In this document: piece after piece, positions 9,378 to 19,403 of the stretch
Numbering within the stretch: position 1 is the stretch's first letter
How the letters are laid out: each line of letters begins with the position of its first letter
Assembly: GCA_016800925.1 (NCBI GenBank)
Contig: JABCPU010000107.1
Span: 1-64,000 of the forward strand
Direction: 5' to 3'
Source of the DNA: Suillus spraguei
Taxonomy: Eukaryota; Basidiomycota; Agaricomycetes; Boletales; Suillaceae
Length of the DNA: 64,000 bases
Position numbers and translations under genes: made by a program
Notes under the pieces: model-generated
What the model was told of the DNA's origin: nothing
Databases searched by the model: none
The model's input: only the letters and a program-made list of their open reading frames with translations

Positions 9378-11499
9378 TGACTACACCAGGCTTATGTTGG
9401 AGTGTAAATTCATACTCCGCCAGGAACAGACTCCATCTGGCTTGCCTTCGTGTCAATTTTTGACTCGTCATGAAATACTCGAGATTCTTATGATCGGTCC
9501 AGATTTCCACAGGATGAGGTGCTCCCTGCACATAGTGCCTCCACTCTTCTAACGCTCGAATGATTGCTAATAATTCTTTGTCATGAATATCGTAATTTCG
9601 TTCTGCATCATTCATTGACTTTGAATAATAAGCGACAGGATGCCATAGTCCATCTTCCATTTGTTGAGAAAGTACTGCACCAGATGCATAATCAGAAGCA
9701 TCGGTCTCTATTTTTTTCTTTTTCTCAACGTCTGGCATTACTAGGAGCGGAGCTTCTGTGAATCGTTTCTTCAATTCATCAAATGCATTCTGTTGTTTCT
9801 CCGTCCAATTCCATGGAACATCTTTTCTTAGCAAATCATTCATTGGTCTGGCTATATCTGAGAACCCCAATATGAATCTTCGATAGAAGTTGGCAAAACC
9901 CATGAATGCTTGTATGTCTTTTACGCATTTGGGAACAGGCCATTTTAATACTCCTTCTACTTTCACAGGGTCCATAGATACATTGCCTTTTTCCACGATC
10001 AACCCTAAGAATTCGACTTTAGACTGTTCGAAACTACATTTTTCTGGTTTCAAGAACAGGTCATTATCTTTCAATCGTTTGAGTACTTCTCGCACGACTT
10101 TTCGGTGTTGCTCCTTATTTCCATTTGTAAAGACCAAGATGTCATCGATGTAGACAACGACTGTCTTTCCATCAATGAGATCTCTAAATATTTCGTTCAT
10201 CATGGTCTGGAAAGTTGCTGGAGAATTCGTCAACCCGAAATACATTACGGTTGGTTCATGGTGACCAAAAGGCGTTTTGAAGGCTGCCTTCCACTCGTCT
10301 CCTTCTTTCATCCAAATATTATTGTATCCCCATCGTACATCCATTTTAGAGTACATTGTGGCACCAGTTAAAGCATCAATTAGATCTTGAGATCTCGGTA
10401 AAGGGTACGCGTTTTTAACCGTTTTCTCATTGAGCTTTCTATAGTCCATTACTGGTCGTAATTTGCCATCTTTTTTGGCCACAAAGAAGAAAGGTGCTGC
10501 AACAGGAGATTGTGAATCTCTAATACGTCCTAATGCAGTTTCAGCTTTTAACCAATCTTTCAGTGTGTCCATTTCTTTTGGTGATAAAGGATACGGTTTT
10601 GCATTCGGTGGAAGATCATTCTCATTTTTAAGATCTATCGCATGATCCCATTTCTTTCTTTCAGGAAATCTCTTTGATTCCTCTTCTGAGAATACACCCA
10701 GGTAATCATGAAGCCAGTCTGGAACCATTTCTTCTACAGACTTTTTCTTCTTAGTAGCTTCCTCTGCTACTTTTTGTTCTGTGGCGATAGAAGCTTTATA
10801 TCTAATCCATTCATTCTTTGGACTATCTTCATCTTCTATTTCCTCAACCATCGCCCTCTTCTTCGCCATGCCTTCGTCATCATCTTCCTCTTCCGTGGGA
10901 ATCAGATCTGGCAAGTCACCCTGTTTTTGGGTTTTTCGTTTTTCTCTATTTTTTTGTCTTTTTTCTTTTTTAGTCTCACACTTAATTGGGCATCGTGTAA
11001 GAGCAAATCGTCCTGCGTTCCAATCAATCTCTGGGTTATGATACCTTAGCCAATCTATACCGATAATAACATCATCGCTTCCTAGATCTGTAACCATGAA
11101 GGCTGCTTTGTCTTCTTCATGATCTCCAATCTTTAATCCTATTTCAGCGAATCTTGTCATAGCTCCGGCGGCATTTAAGGAACCATCAATGTTTTTGACT
11201 GGTATGGGACGCAATAATTTACGACACTGGACATCATTGTTCTTCACAAATCTTTCACTTATAAATAATGTTGATGCACCACAGTCCACAAGTGCTTTTA
11301 CGTCTGCTTGTCTGTTCTTTCCTTTCAGTGTAATCGGAATATAAAAATGCTCTGATTTGGATCGTATATACACTTCCGTTACATCTGAAAAACTAGAAAG
11401 AATAGAGAATCGATTGTTCGGGTCTAGGTCTGCAGACTCTGACTTCAACCCTTCTAAAAACCCTTGCCTTCTTTGGAGGATAACCAGTCCTTGAACCAT
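9313..11499 (-). CDS. Protease, reverse transcriptase and RNase H portion of Gypsy C pol
   Basis: The 728-residue frame overlaps the end of gag in the -1 frame. It contains a retropepsin motif (ALVDCGASTLFI, with C in place of the usual S/T) and an acidic spacer. The reverse transcriptase has MDVRWGYNNIWMKEGD, FGLTNSPATFQ and the catalytic VVVYIDDILVF. RNase H has IETDASDYASGAVLSQ, HDKELLAIIRALEEW and IWTDHKNLEYF. The frame ends abnormally at 9313: the conserved linker is shifted, and the integrase frame starts at 9377 in another phase. At least one, probably two, single-base deletions near the G run at about 9335 would explain this. The enzyme order PR-RT-RH-IN-chromodomain places it among chromoviruses. 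Confidence 0.92.
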   Translation of the reverse strand: MVQGLVILQRRQGFLEGLKSESADLDPNNRFSILSSFSDVTEVYIRSKSEHFYIPITLKGKNRQADVKALVDCGASTLFISERFVKNNDVQCRKLLRPIPVKNIDGSLNAAGAMTRFAEIGLKIGDHEEDKAAFMVTDLGSDDVIIGIDWLRYHNPEIDWNAGRFALTRCPIKCETKKEKRQKNREKRKTQKQGDLPDLIPTEEEDDDEGMAKKRAMVEEIEDEDSPKNEWIRYKASIATEQKVAEEATKKKKSVEEMVPDWLHDYLGVFSEEESKRFPERKKWDHAIDLKNENDLPPNAKPYPLSPKEMDTLKDWLKAETALGRIRDSQSPVAAPFFFVAKKDGKLRPVMDYRKLNEKTVKNAYPLPRSQDLIDALTGATMYSKMDVRWGYNNIWMKEGDEWKAAFKTPFGHHEPTVMYFGLTNSPATFQTMMNEIFRDLIDGKTVVVYIDDILVFTNGNKEQHRKVVREVLKRLKDNDLFLKPEKCSFEQSKVEFLGLIVEKGNVSMDPVKVEGVLKWPVPKCVKDIQAFMGFANFYRRFILGFSDIARPMNDLLRKDVPWNWTEKQQNAFDELKKRFTEAPLLVMPDVEKKKKIETDASDYASGAVLSQQMEDGLWHPVAYYSKSMNDAERNYDIHDKELLAIIRALEEWRHYVQGAPHPVEIWTDHKNLEYFMTSQKLTRRQARWSLFLAEYEFTLQHKPGVVNDKAIVCLGDQTTEGGRKRQF

Positions 11500-12491
11500 T
11501 TAGGCGCGGTTTCTTCTTCGGCAGACAATGCCTTCACTTGCGCTGGTTTTGGCGCTTCTTTACAGTTCCTAGCCATGTGGCCTTCTCCACCGCATCTGTA
11601 ACATTTAAAAGCACCAGGCTTTCCTTGCGGTTTTGGGGCAGTTTTTTGCCTTCCGGAGTCGACATCCATAGCGTCACTGTTACTGGGTCCAGCCCTTGAT
11701 GAAGAAGGAACTCCACTGTTAGACTTAGGAGTCCACCAGGTGTTTCGCTTCTTTTCTGCGTCCAACTCTTCAAAGTTTTGCCCAATTTCTACTGCTCTTT
11801 CAATCAGTTTGTTAAGAGTATTCTTGTCTTTGAGCGCAACATGAGCGAGTTGTTCTTTGATCCGGGTTTGTAGACCAGATCGGAGTTTAAGGCGGAGGTC
11901 ATAGTCGGAGAAGTTTGTGAATACCGATTTTTGTTTGAAGGATGCAACGTATTCTGGAACAGAACTAGATCCTTGCCTAAGGGTCTCTAATTCTCTGATG
12001 GCCTTCGCTTCTTTGTTCTCATCTTTAAACATGCGTGAAAACTCCTCTAAGAATTCATTGAAGTCCAATTCTCCTGCAGCTTGTTTCTTAACGTAAGGTT
12101 CTGCCCATTTTCCGGCATTTCCCTTAAGATAAGACAACATTAAGCTGAGATGTTGTTGTTGCGTTGCGTTGGGATATTGTGTGAGGTAAAGGGATACTTG
12201 TGCCAGGAATGTTTCGACATCGATGGAGTCTTTTCCTCCAGTAAACTCTGTTGGCTTCGCAATTTTGGGAGTTCCTCCTGTTGATGTTGGTTTTGCTTCC
12301 AGTTCATCAATTCTTTCCCTATATTGACGAAGTTCTTCATGGAGTTTTTCGTTCTGGTCTTGTAAGACATCGTTCATATTCCTGAGCCTTTGAACTTGCT
12401 CTTGGACTGGAGCAATCGCAACATTGATAGCATTTGCGATATACTCAGCCAGGGCTTGTTCATTGTGAATGGTAGTGGCGGGAGCAGACAT
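11454..12491 (-). CDS. Gag protein of Gypsy C
   Basis: The frame encodes 345 residues from ATG 12491 (MSAPATTIHNEQALAEY). A coiled coil (residues about 28-70, VQEQVQRLRNMNDVLQDQNE) is followed by a retrotransposon gag domain (TEFTGGKDSIDVETFLAQV through the region around 230). A CCHC zinc knuckle (CYRCGGEGHMARNC, residues about 297-310) follows. Gag assembles into the virus-like particle, and the knuckle binds the RNA. The frame is intact and ends in TAG directly after a slippery sequence that leads into pol. Related fungal elements make gag and pol in this order. The 775-bp leader separates it from the 5' LTR. Confidence 0.93.
   Translation of the reverse strand: MSAPATTIHNEQALAEYIANAINVAIAPVQEQVQRLRNMNDVLQDQNEKLHEELRQYRERIDELEAKPTSTGGTPKIAKPTEFTGGKDSIDVETFLAQVSLYLTQYPNATQQQHLSLMLSYLKGNAGKWAEPYVKKQAAGELDFNEFLEEFSRMFKDENKEAKAIRELETLRQGSSSVPEYVASFKQKSVFTNFSDYDLRLKLRSGLQTRIKEQLAHVALKDKNTLNKLIERAVEIGQNFEELDAEKKRNTWWTPKSNSGVPSSSRAGPSNSDAMDVDSGRQKTAPKPQGKPGAFKCYRCGGEGHMARNCKEAPKPAQVKALSAEEETAPKWFKDWLSSKEGKGF
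11457..11463 (-). promoter_or_regulatory. Probable -1 ribosomal frameshift site between gag and pol of Gypsy C
   Basis: On the minus strand the gag frame ends AAG GGT TTT TAG. The heptamer G GGT TTT fits X XXY YYZ in the correct phase and touches the stop codon. Slipping by -1 gives GGG TTT TTA GAA, which continues the pol frame as GFLEGLKS. The gag and pol frames overlap by 46 nt in this relation. Confidence 0.75.
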
Positions 12492-13266
12492 AGTACCAGT
12501 TGTTTTCTGGAACCCGATTTACTGATGTCTGTGGTTGACTAGTTGTAACGGTCAACCCGAATAGGAAAGATGGTAAAAAGGAGATGGGAAAAGAAGTATA
12601 TAAATAGAAAACTGAGCGGTCCCCGATATCTGATCGGATCTACCACGTACTCAGGTCCTAAAGGGTTCTTTAATCAACCCAACTAGGCGCTTCCCTATTT
12701 ACTAACTAAGAAAACTATAGTAAAGGTTTTTGTGATCTTCCAAGTGGGAAAAACTTGAGGGACACGGTGCTCTTCCAGCCGAAGCTTACAAGCGACCAGT
12801 CTATCTTGAACAACGAGGCAATTCCACTAAATACTTCGAAGAAAACTAGACCTTCTATCGTATGAAGAGAAAACTATCGTAAAAGGAAACTATCGTAGAG
12901 CTCAGCAGGCAGGGTCTTGGGCCAGCACTGAGGTCACGGATCGAACACCTAATGTTGCTTGCCCACCGTCTACTAGCAGCAGCAATGTAAGGCTGGGCCT
13001 GGTAGAGGTCTACTAACTACAAAAGACTATTGGTAGAAAATGCGCTCAAATGAGCAAAGGGGAGAAGAAAGATCGCGACTTTTTTAGGGTCGGGCAAGAC
13101 GAAACGTTTTGTACTAGCCTGCAAGTGCAAGTGCCTTTACAGACGCGTACAGAAGATGATAAGAGACTTTTGAGAGTCGTCTACAACGGTACTATCGTTG
13201 AAGAGGAATCCAAAAGAAAAGTATGCAGCGGTATGCGAGTCGGAGTCCCCTAAAGTTCAAACCTAA
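12492..13266 (-). other. Untranslated leader of Gypsy C
   Basis: This 775-bp stretch between the 5' LTR and the gag start has no supported coding frame. The sequence next to the LTR (TTAGGTTTGAACTTTA on the minus strand) is where a tRNA primer site should lie, but I cannot match it to a tRNA 3' end. Confidence 0.6.
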
Positions 13267-13742
13267 TGTCACAACCCACAAAACGAATTAATGCTAGGCA
13301 GAGACTAGGACTCAAACTAAGGTTATCACAGAGGAAGAGAAGAGCAAGGACGTCTTGGATTGCTACAAATGTAGATACAAGAGGTTTGAACTAAAGAACT
13401 ACTACAGCGAAACTAGCTAACTATATACACATATTGAAACTGAGATATAAACTGAGTTTGAAACTACTAGCCAATCATAAAATAGAAGTGAGAATTGTAC
13501 GATGTGATGTTTGTGACATTGTTATGACATCATTATTCTAGAAGGTTCTAAGATCACGTGACACTATCTTATCTTATCTTATCCGATAGCATCATAAAAG
13601 ATCTCTTCATCTTCATCAGGAAGTTCGGTTATAGAAGCGGTTATAGGGATTTCAATGGAGTTTGTATTTGTCTTAGCGCTGGGTTTAGACGCTTTAGGGA
13701 AATTGAGGAAAGAGTAATGATTTGTATTTGGAATTCGTGACA
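13267..13742 (-). repeat. 5' LTR of Gypsy C (right copy)
   Basis: 476 bp, near-identical to 7199-7675, with TGTCAC...GTGACA ends. It is followed by the target duplication CGGAG at 13743-13747. As the upstream copy it should carry the promoter of the element. Confidence 0.95.
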
Positions 13743-13808
13743 CGGAGGAGCAGAGGAGCAGAGGAGCAGAGGAGCAGAGGAGCAGAGGAGCGGAGGAGCG
13801 GAGGAGCG
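13743..13808. repeat. (GAGGAGCA)n simple repeat in element B
   Basis: About eight copies of an 8-bp unit, gaggagca/gaggagcg, begin at the right-hand target duplication of Gypsy C. A shorter GA-rich version precedes the left LTR (7160-7198), so Gypsy C inserted into this array. Confidence 0.85.
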
Positions 13809-14924
13809 GATGATTGGATGAGCATAGCTCTGTGGATCTTAGAGGAAGTGTTGGCTACTAGAGAGGAGTAGGTCCGGATATGGTGTAGAGATAGTATAGA
13901 CTATTCCGGACAAGGTCCGGAATAGAAACAGACAGTATAAGACTACCAAAGGTAGAGTCGGAGGTGAAACAGATGATAGATGGAGATGGACAAAGTCCGA
14001 AAAGATTATAGGACATAGGATCAAAGCTCCGGCCTAGGGAGTAATCCCATAGGCCTGAGTCGGAAGCTTACAAGGGCCGGAGCCCAAGTGCAAGAATGGA
14101 AACAGAGTTATATAGACATGATAACAGGATACAGAGTAATCAAAGGAATATACAGAAGTAGGAACAATGAATCAGACTGAGGTCTGCAGGAGTTGTACTA
14201 CAAATTTATATACTGTAGGTAGCATGCCAGAAGGCAAGTAAGGATAGTCCGAGGCTATGTTTGAGGCATTGCGGAACACAAGGCTATGTGTTACGAACTG
14301 GGGTGGCGTCACCAGTGACAGTGAAAAGACACAGACGGTCTGCTGGGAAGTTCTACAATGTCCAGAAGAGGACAAGGTGAAAGTACAAGGAATGTGTTCC
14401 GAGTACAATCAAAGGTTCGGCCTCAAAGACAAGTCTAAGAGGTTCTATGAGAATAGAGACTAAGACTAAGGAGTGCTTAGACTTAGAGACAATTCAAGAT
14501 GACTTAGGTTGGAGACCTAAGCGAAGGATGTTCCAGGTAAAACCCAGTAAGATTAAAGTGAAGTATACAAGCGTAATACAGCGTGCTTAAATAAGTCAAT
14601 ATGTGCGCACGGACCAAGAGAGACGTGAGAACGTAAGTGCGTATCCAAAGAAGGAAGGCAACTATAGTACAGATGCGTTGAGCATATGAGTCAGAGTCAT
14701 GTTATGTAATACAAGTAAAGGAAACAAGGAGAAATGAATAGGGGTACGTACGATTGTAACACTATGAACTCGGAAATAAGACTTGTATGAAATATCTTAT
14801 CAAGACGGAAGTCAAGATAACTGAAAGCCAGAGGTGCAGAGATAACGACAGCCGGACACAGGTATTAACCTAAAAGGAGTAATGCGCAGGTGCACGGGAA
14901 TAGTTTCGGATATGAGCATGGATT

Positions 14925-15118
14925 GGATATGGACACGGATCGGATATGGACATGGATCAGATATGAACATGGATCAGATGGGTGGATCAGATCGGATGGA
15001 TGGACTGAGTCGGATATGGATAGATATTGATTAGAGTGGATGGGTGGATTGGATATGTGAGCTGGATTGGATGGGTGGACTAGGATGTATGGATTGGGTG
15101 TCCAGATGTCCATGGATC
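14925..15118. repeat. Degenerate GGAT-rich repeat near the end of element B
   Basis: Many loose copies of ggatatggac / ggatcagat / ggatgggtgg occur over about 190 bp just inside the right end of element B. No coding sense is visible. Confidence 0.7.
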
Positions 15119-15148
15119 AGACCTGAATGTACGGTATATGACACTATA

Positions 15149-16890
15149 CTGACCACAGGACACTTGAAAATTTCATGACACAAAAAGAGCTATCACGATG
15201 ACAGGCACGCTGGCAGGAACTATTTGCTCAATACAACTTCACAATCCAATACATCCGTGGAGAGGATAACTCGGTCACCGATGCACTCTCACGATTACCA
15301 CCCAAATATGACGAGATCCCCACATACATACAACAAACAATAAATATGCCAGCAGGCATCAGCAAGACTATGAAACCCATAGCAATCATCTTGTCTATCA
15401 CGCCAGACACCTCACTACTCAATGACATAAAGACTGGCTACACAATGGACCCCTGGTGTGTTAAACTTTCAAAATTAAATTAACAGCCTCCCAGGCCTAC
15501 AACACCATGAGGGTCTGCTATACCTCAATGACCGACTTGTCATCCCTCGCATGACTCACCTATGAGAAACAATATTCCGGCTTGCACACGACGAGCTCGG
15601 GCATTTTGGCGCCAACAAGTCCTATGCCACTATTTGGCACTCATATTACTGGCCTAACATGCATCGCGACCTTGAGGAAAGCTACATGCCAGCATGCCTG
15701 GAATGTGCTAGAAACAAAAGTCGCACTATGAAACCGGCAGGACCACTACACCCACTGCGCATGCCCAACCAATGAGGAGACTCCATTTTGATAGATTTCA
15801 TAGGACCACTGCCAGCAGAAAAAGGCTACGACGGCATTATGACAATCACCAATTGACTGGGAGCCGACATAAGACTGATCCCATGCCATATGAACTTAAC
15901 TGCGCAGGAAGCTGCTAATCTCTTCTTTGACCATTGGTACTGCAAGAATGGTCTACCACTAAGTATAATCTCAGACAAAGACAAACTTTTCACAAGTCGA
16001 TTCTGGAAAGCCTTGCACCACCTCACCAGTGTAAAATTGAAAATGTCAACAGCTCATCACCCACAGACAGATGGCTCAAGCGAACATACTAATAAGACAG
16101 TAGACCAGACTCTACACTACTTTGTAGACCATCACCAAACTGGCTGGGTAAACGCCTTACCCCGCATACAATTCAACATCATGTCATTGGTCAATTCTGC
16201 AACAGGCTACTCACATTTCCACCTACATCTCAGAAGGACCCCTCAATCGATACCACCTCTCACATGCGAAAATGTGCAGACTACATGTGAATCATTCCCA
16301 AACGATGTCACTGATGTGCTACAGGCAATTGTCTCCCTCAAAACAGATGTGGCAGATGCACATGATGCCCTACTAACAGCAAAGGTAAAACAGGTGTCAT
16401 CAGCAAACAATCATAGGAGCAATGAACCAAACATGAACATCGGGGACCTCATATACCTCTCCACAGCACACTGACGATGAGAATACCTGAACGGCAATAA
16501 CAAACGCATCGCGAAGTTTATGCCCAGATTCAACGGGCCATACACAATCGTGTCCACAAACCCTGAGTCATCAGTTTATACTTTAGACCTACCCGCACAT
16601 ACTAATATGAATCCCACATTTCACATGTCAGAGCTTAAGAAACACGCCCCCAATGACAAGATCCTGTTCCCCTCACGAGACCTTCAACATCCAAAACCAA
16701 TCATCACCAACAACGGGACAGAAGACTGGGAAATCAAAAGGCTATTGGACTGATGCAAAAGGGGACGTGGCTGGCAGTATCTCGTCAGATGGAAGGACTA
16801 TGGTCCAGAAGCAGACATGTGGCTGGCGGTCAAGAAGTTGAGGGCTCACAAGCACTCGAAGACTACAACACACCTCAACAGGAGGGTCAT
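15149..16890 (+). pseudogene. RNase H end, integrase and chromodomain of Gypsy A
   Basis: The reading resumes exactly after the duplication CTATA with the rest of the RNase H motif (TDHRTLENFMTQ) and RGEDNSVTDALSRLP. An integrase zinc region follows (LAHDELGHFGANKSYATIW ... CLECARNK). The catalytic core shows IDFIGPLPAEKGYDG, IISDKDKLF and the glutamate in SEHTNKTVDQ. The GPY/F region reads PRFNGPYTIVS. The chromodomain (EDWEIKRLLD ... WQYLVRWKDYGPEADMW) lies near 16720-16830. TGA codons at 15563, 15773, 15854, 16472 and 16751 all fall at probable arginines. It is the downstream half of the pol gene split by element B. Confidence 0.85.
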
Positions 16891-16944
16891 GCTGATGAAA
16901 ACTTGCTCGAGATGCAAACAAAGCCTGATGAAGAATGCGTAGTT

Positions 16945-16992
16945 GAGGTCTGATGAAAATGAGGTCTGATGAAAATGAGGTCTGATGAATAC
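16945..16992. repeat. 16-bp tandem repeat, three copies
   Basis: gaggtctgatgaaaat occurs at 16945 and 16961, with a third, slightly changed copy at 16977. It lies in the 3' untranslated part of Gypsy A, close to the likely left edge of the Helitron. Confidence 0.9.
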
Positions 16993-17368
16993 TAGTCTAA
17001 GAAGAAATATAAGAAGAAAGGGAGAACATGTGGGAAGGACTTCGCCAGCTTGCATGGTTTTCGTGTAGGGCCATGTGGTTTTTGGTTATTTCACTAAGGC
17101 CATGTTTTTTCGCTTGCGTTGCTTATCATAAACGCTCTTTTCGAAAAACTTGCATGACCACATGAATGAAATGACCGAATTGAGAATTTTGACAGGCAAA
17201 ATTCTACGGAGTCCAAAAAATTCCAAGGACCTGCCAAACGCGATATAGTGGACAGTAATCCGCATGCCTACTGTGCTCTGGGCACAATATGAGCAAACAA
17301 TGCACTTTTCCTACCATGGGGGAACAAGCATCAAGAATAACAAAAGCAAAAACAGAAATTTCGTCACA

Positions 17369-17505
17369 CATTTGGTTACACAATCATTACACAATTTTGG
17401 TTGCATCATTTGGTTACATTTGGTGACACAAATCATAACACAATTTGGTTACACCATTTGCTTACTTTTGGTGACACAAATTATCACACAATTTGGCTGC
17501 TGCTT
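17369..17505. repeat. Imperfect tandem repeat of about 50 bp
   Basis: Two to three copies share acacaatttggttacacc... and ...ttggtgacacaaat, alternating with tttggttac motifs. The repeat lies upstream of the first Helitron reading frame. Confidence 0.7.
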
Positions 17506-17762
17506 TTGATTAGAATTCTTGAATTACATTGCCTTCCCCTACAGCCAAGTTGTAACAAAGTGCAATACACTTTTTGTGGGTTTTGTTTGTCATTGATGAT
17601 GATAGGAATTGACTTATGAATGAATTCAGATTTTGCACTTGCCATAAACAGCAATTTGAACGATAAAATGGAACAAAATATACCTGTTCAGTGAGTTGCT
17701 GCTGATATGTATTGGTACATGATGCTAATGTTTGCACATCACCATTTAAAAATATAGAACAG

Positions 17763-19400
17763 ATGACACCAGAACACGATCATCGATCACAGCGCGAACT
17801 TGACAGACTAAATCGACTTCAGATGACTTCCCCTAGCAGGCGCAATCGTCGTCATGCTATCCATACCAATCAGAACAGACCCGCTGCTCCTGTACAGCCA
17901 AATTTCATGCCAGCTGCACCTGTGATGCAGCCTCCTTACTTTGCACATCAACCACTGCCAGTTGTGCAATATCCTGGCTTGCCACGAAATGCAATTGAAC
18001 ATGTGTTGCATGCTCATTGTCCTCCTGTTGATTATAATGCATGTTTGAATGACCAGACAAATGCTGCTCACAACAACAGACATCATTAGCGTAATGTTCA
18101 TCAACAGCAGGACAGACAAGAGATCAGACAGCAGGTGCAAGCAGAGCTTATAGCAATGCAGATGCAGCCTCCACATGTGCCTCATGTTCCGAATGAACCT
18201 GTTCAACCTATGCCTCCTGCACCTCCAATATATGGCCCTGTTCATTATGAGGGTGCTGTTTATCCTCATAACTTCAATGATGCCCTCCAATACTTTGCAC
18301 ACAATCCTGCACCACCTATGCCTGTGCTGCCTGAACCTGATCATAATAATCAATTTAATGTTCAGTTTCAACAGCAGCTTGAGGCAGAGCGCATCAGAGA
18401 TGAATTGCTTGAGAGACAAAGACAGGAAGCATTGCTTCAGCAGCAGCAGGAGATTCAACATCAATTGCAGCAACAAGAAGCTGAGCATCTCTATAGAGAA
18501 GAACAGGAAGCTTTTCATCGACAGCAGCAGGAGGTTCAACATCAATTGCAGCAACAAGAAGCTGAGTGCCTCTATAGAGAAGAACAGGAAGCTTTTTGTC
18601 GACAGCAGGAGCAGATTCAGCATCAATTGCAGCAGGTAGAAGCTGAGCATCTCCATAGACAGGCCCAGGATGATCTGGCAGCCTTTCACTTAATGCAGCA
18701 GCAAGCTGCACAGGGAAACGGAAACCATGCTCTTCACCAGCAGTAAATGGCTGAGATAATTGCTAGACATGCTGAGGATGCTTGCCGTGGACAGCAGCAA
18801 GAAGCTGAATTGATGAATCCACAGCACCAAGGCCCTCAAAGCTTTGATTACCTCCATAACTTTGTGCCTCATCCTACACCACCCAGAAATGATATGGTTC
18901 ATAGAAGAGCACAGGAGGTATTTCATCAACAGCAAATCCAACAGCGATTGCTACGGCAAGAAGCTGCAAGGATTAATAGAGAGGCTGAGGAGGCTCTTCA
19001 TCTACAGCAGCAGCAAGCTGAGTGACAGCAGGTGCAGCAGGACATGCAGGAGCGAATGCAGCAGCAGGAAGCTCAGCAACACCAGATGCAGCAGCAGCAC
19101 TCTCAGCAGGTTAACAGATGGAGTCAGCATACTCTGGAACAACAGGAGGAGGATGAAGAGCAGTACAACACACTGAATCAAGATCGTCTGTGAGCACATC
19201 AGGAAGAAGAGGAAATTCGACAACGGCGGGAACAAAGGATTCATGAGCAGGCTGAGCGTCTTGAAGAGGCACTCCGTGAATATAATAACCCAGCATCTGA
19301 GGAACAACATGCAGATGATGAGGAGAGAAGGAGAATCCAGCAGCAGGAAGCAGAGGATGACCAGCATATCAATCAGGTCATTCCTATTCTTGATGGAGCT
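17763..19400 (+). pseudogene. Glutamine-rich N-terminal region of the Helitron protein
   Basis: From ATG 17763 (MTPEHDHRSQRELDRLNRL) a Pro/His/Gln-rich stretch runs into a long Gln/Glu/Arg coiled coil built from 27-residue repeats. The 81-bp DNA repeats begin near 18450, 18531 and 18612 (EIQHQLQQQEAEHLYREEQE). Four stops interrupt the frame: TAG near 18087, TAA near 18744, TGA at 19023 and TGA at 19191. The two TGA codons lie where arginine fits the repeat. The last part (ERLEEALREYNNPASEEQHADDEERRR) leads directly into the Helitron-specific domain. I read this as the upstream part of one large Helitron protein, though a separate accessory protein is possible. Confidence 0.55.
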
Positions 19401-19403
19401 CAA

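Larger units (their letters stand above)
7199..13742 (-). mobile_element. Gypsy element C: young Ty3/Gypsy chromovirus
   Basis: Two nearly identical LTRs (7199-7675 and 13267-13742) bound the element, flanked by the 5-bp duplication CGGAG (7194-7198 and 13743-13747). They differ by about three substitutions and one indel over 476 bp, so insertion was recent. Transcription runs right to left: leader, gag, then pol overlapping gag in the -1 frame with protease, reverse transcriptase, RNase H, integrase and chromodomain. The only coding damage I see is a frame break near 9313-9377. It is the youngest layer of the nest. Confidence 0.95.
6713..15143. mobile_element. Element B: LTR-like insertion (solo LTR or non-autonomous element) carrying nested Gypsy C
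   Basis: The insertion begins TGTTACGACC and ends TATATGACA. It is flanked by CTATA on both sides (6708-6712 and 15144-15148). The interrupted RNase H reading of Gypsy A continues correctly across it. Removing Gypsy C leaves about 1.88 kb. That sequence has no convincing open reading frame but is rich in tccgga/ggag motifs, with GA-rich and GGAT-rich simple repeats. TG...CA ends plus a 5-bp duplication fit a long solo LTR or a TRIM/LARD-type element. Orientation cannot be told from coding content. Confidence 0.75.

Noticed and set aside
17808..18689. A 293-residue leucine-rich minus-strand reading frame
   Set aside because: It is the antisense shadow of the CAG-rich Helitron coiled-coil region. 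Gln codons read as Leu on the other strand.
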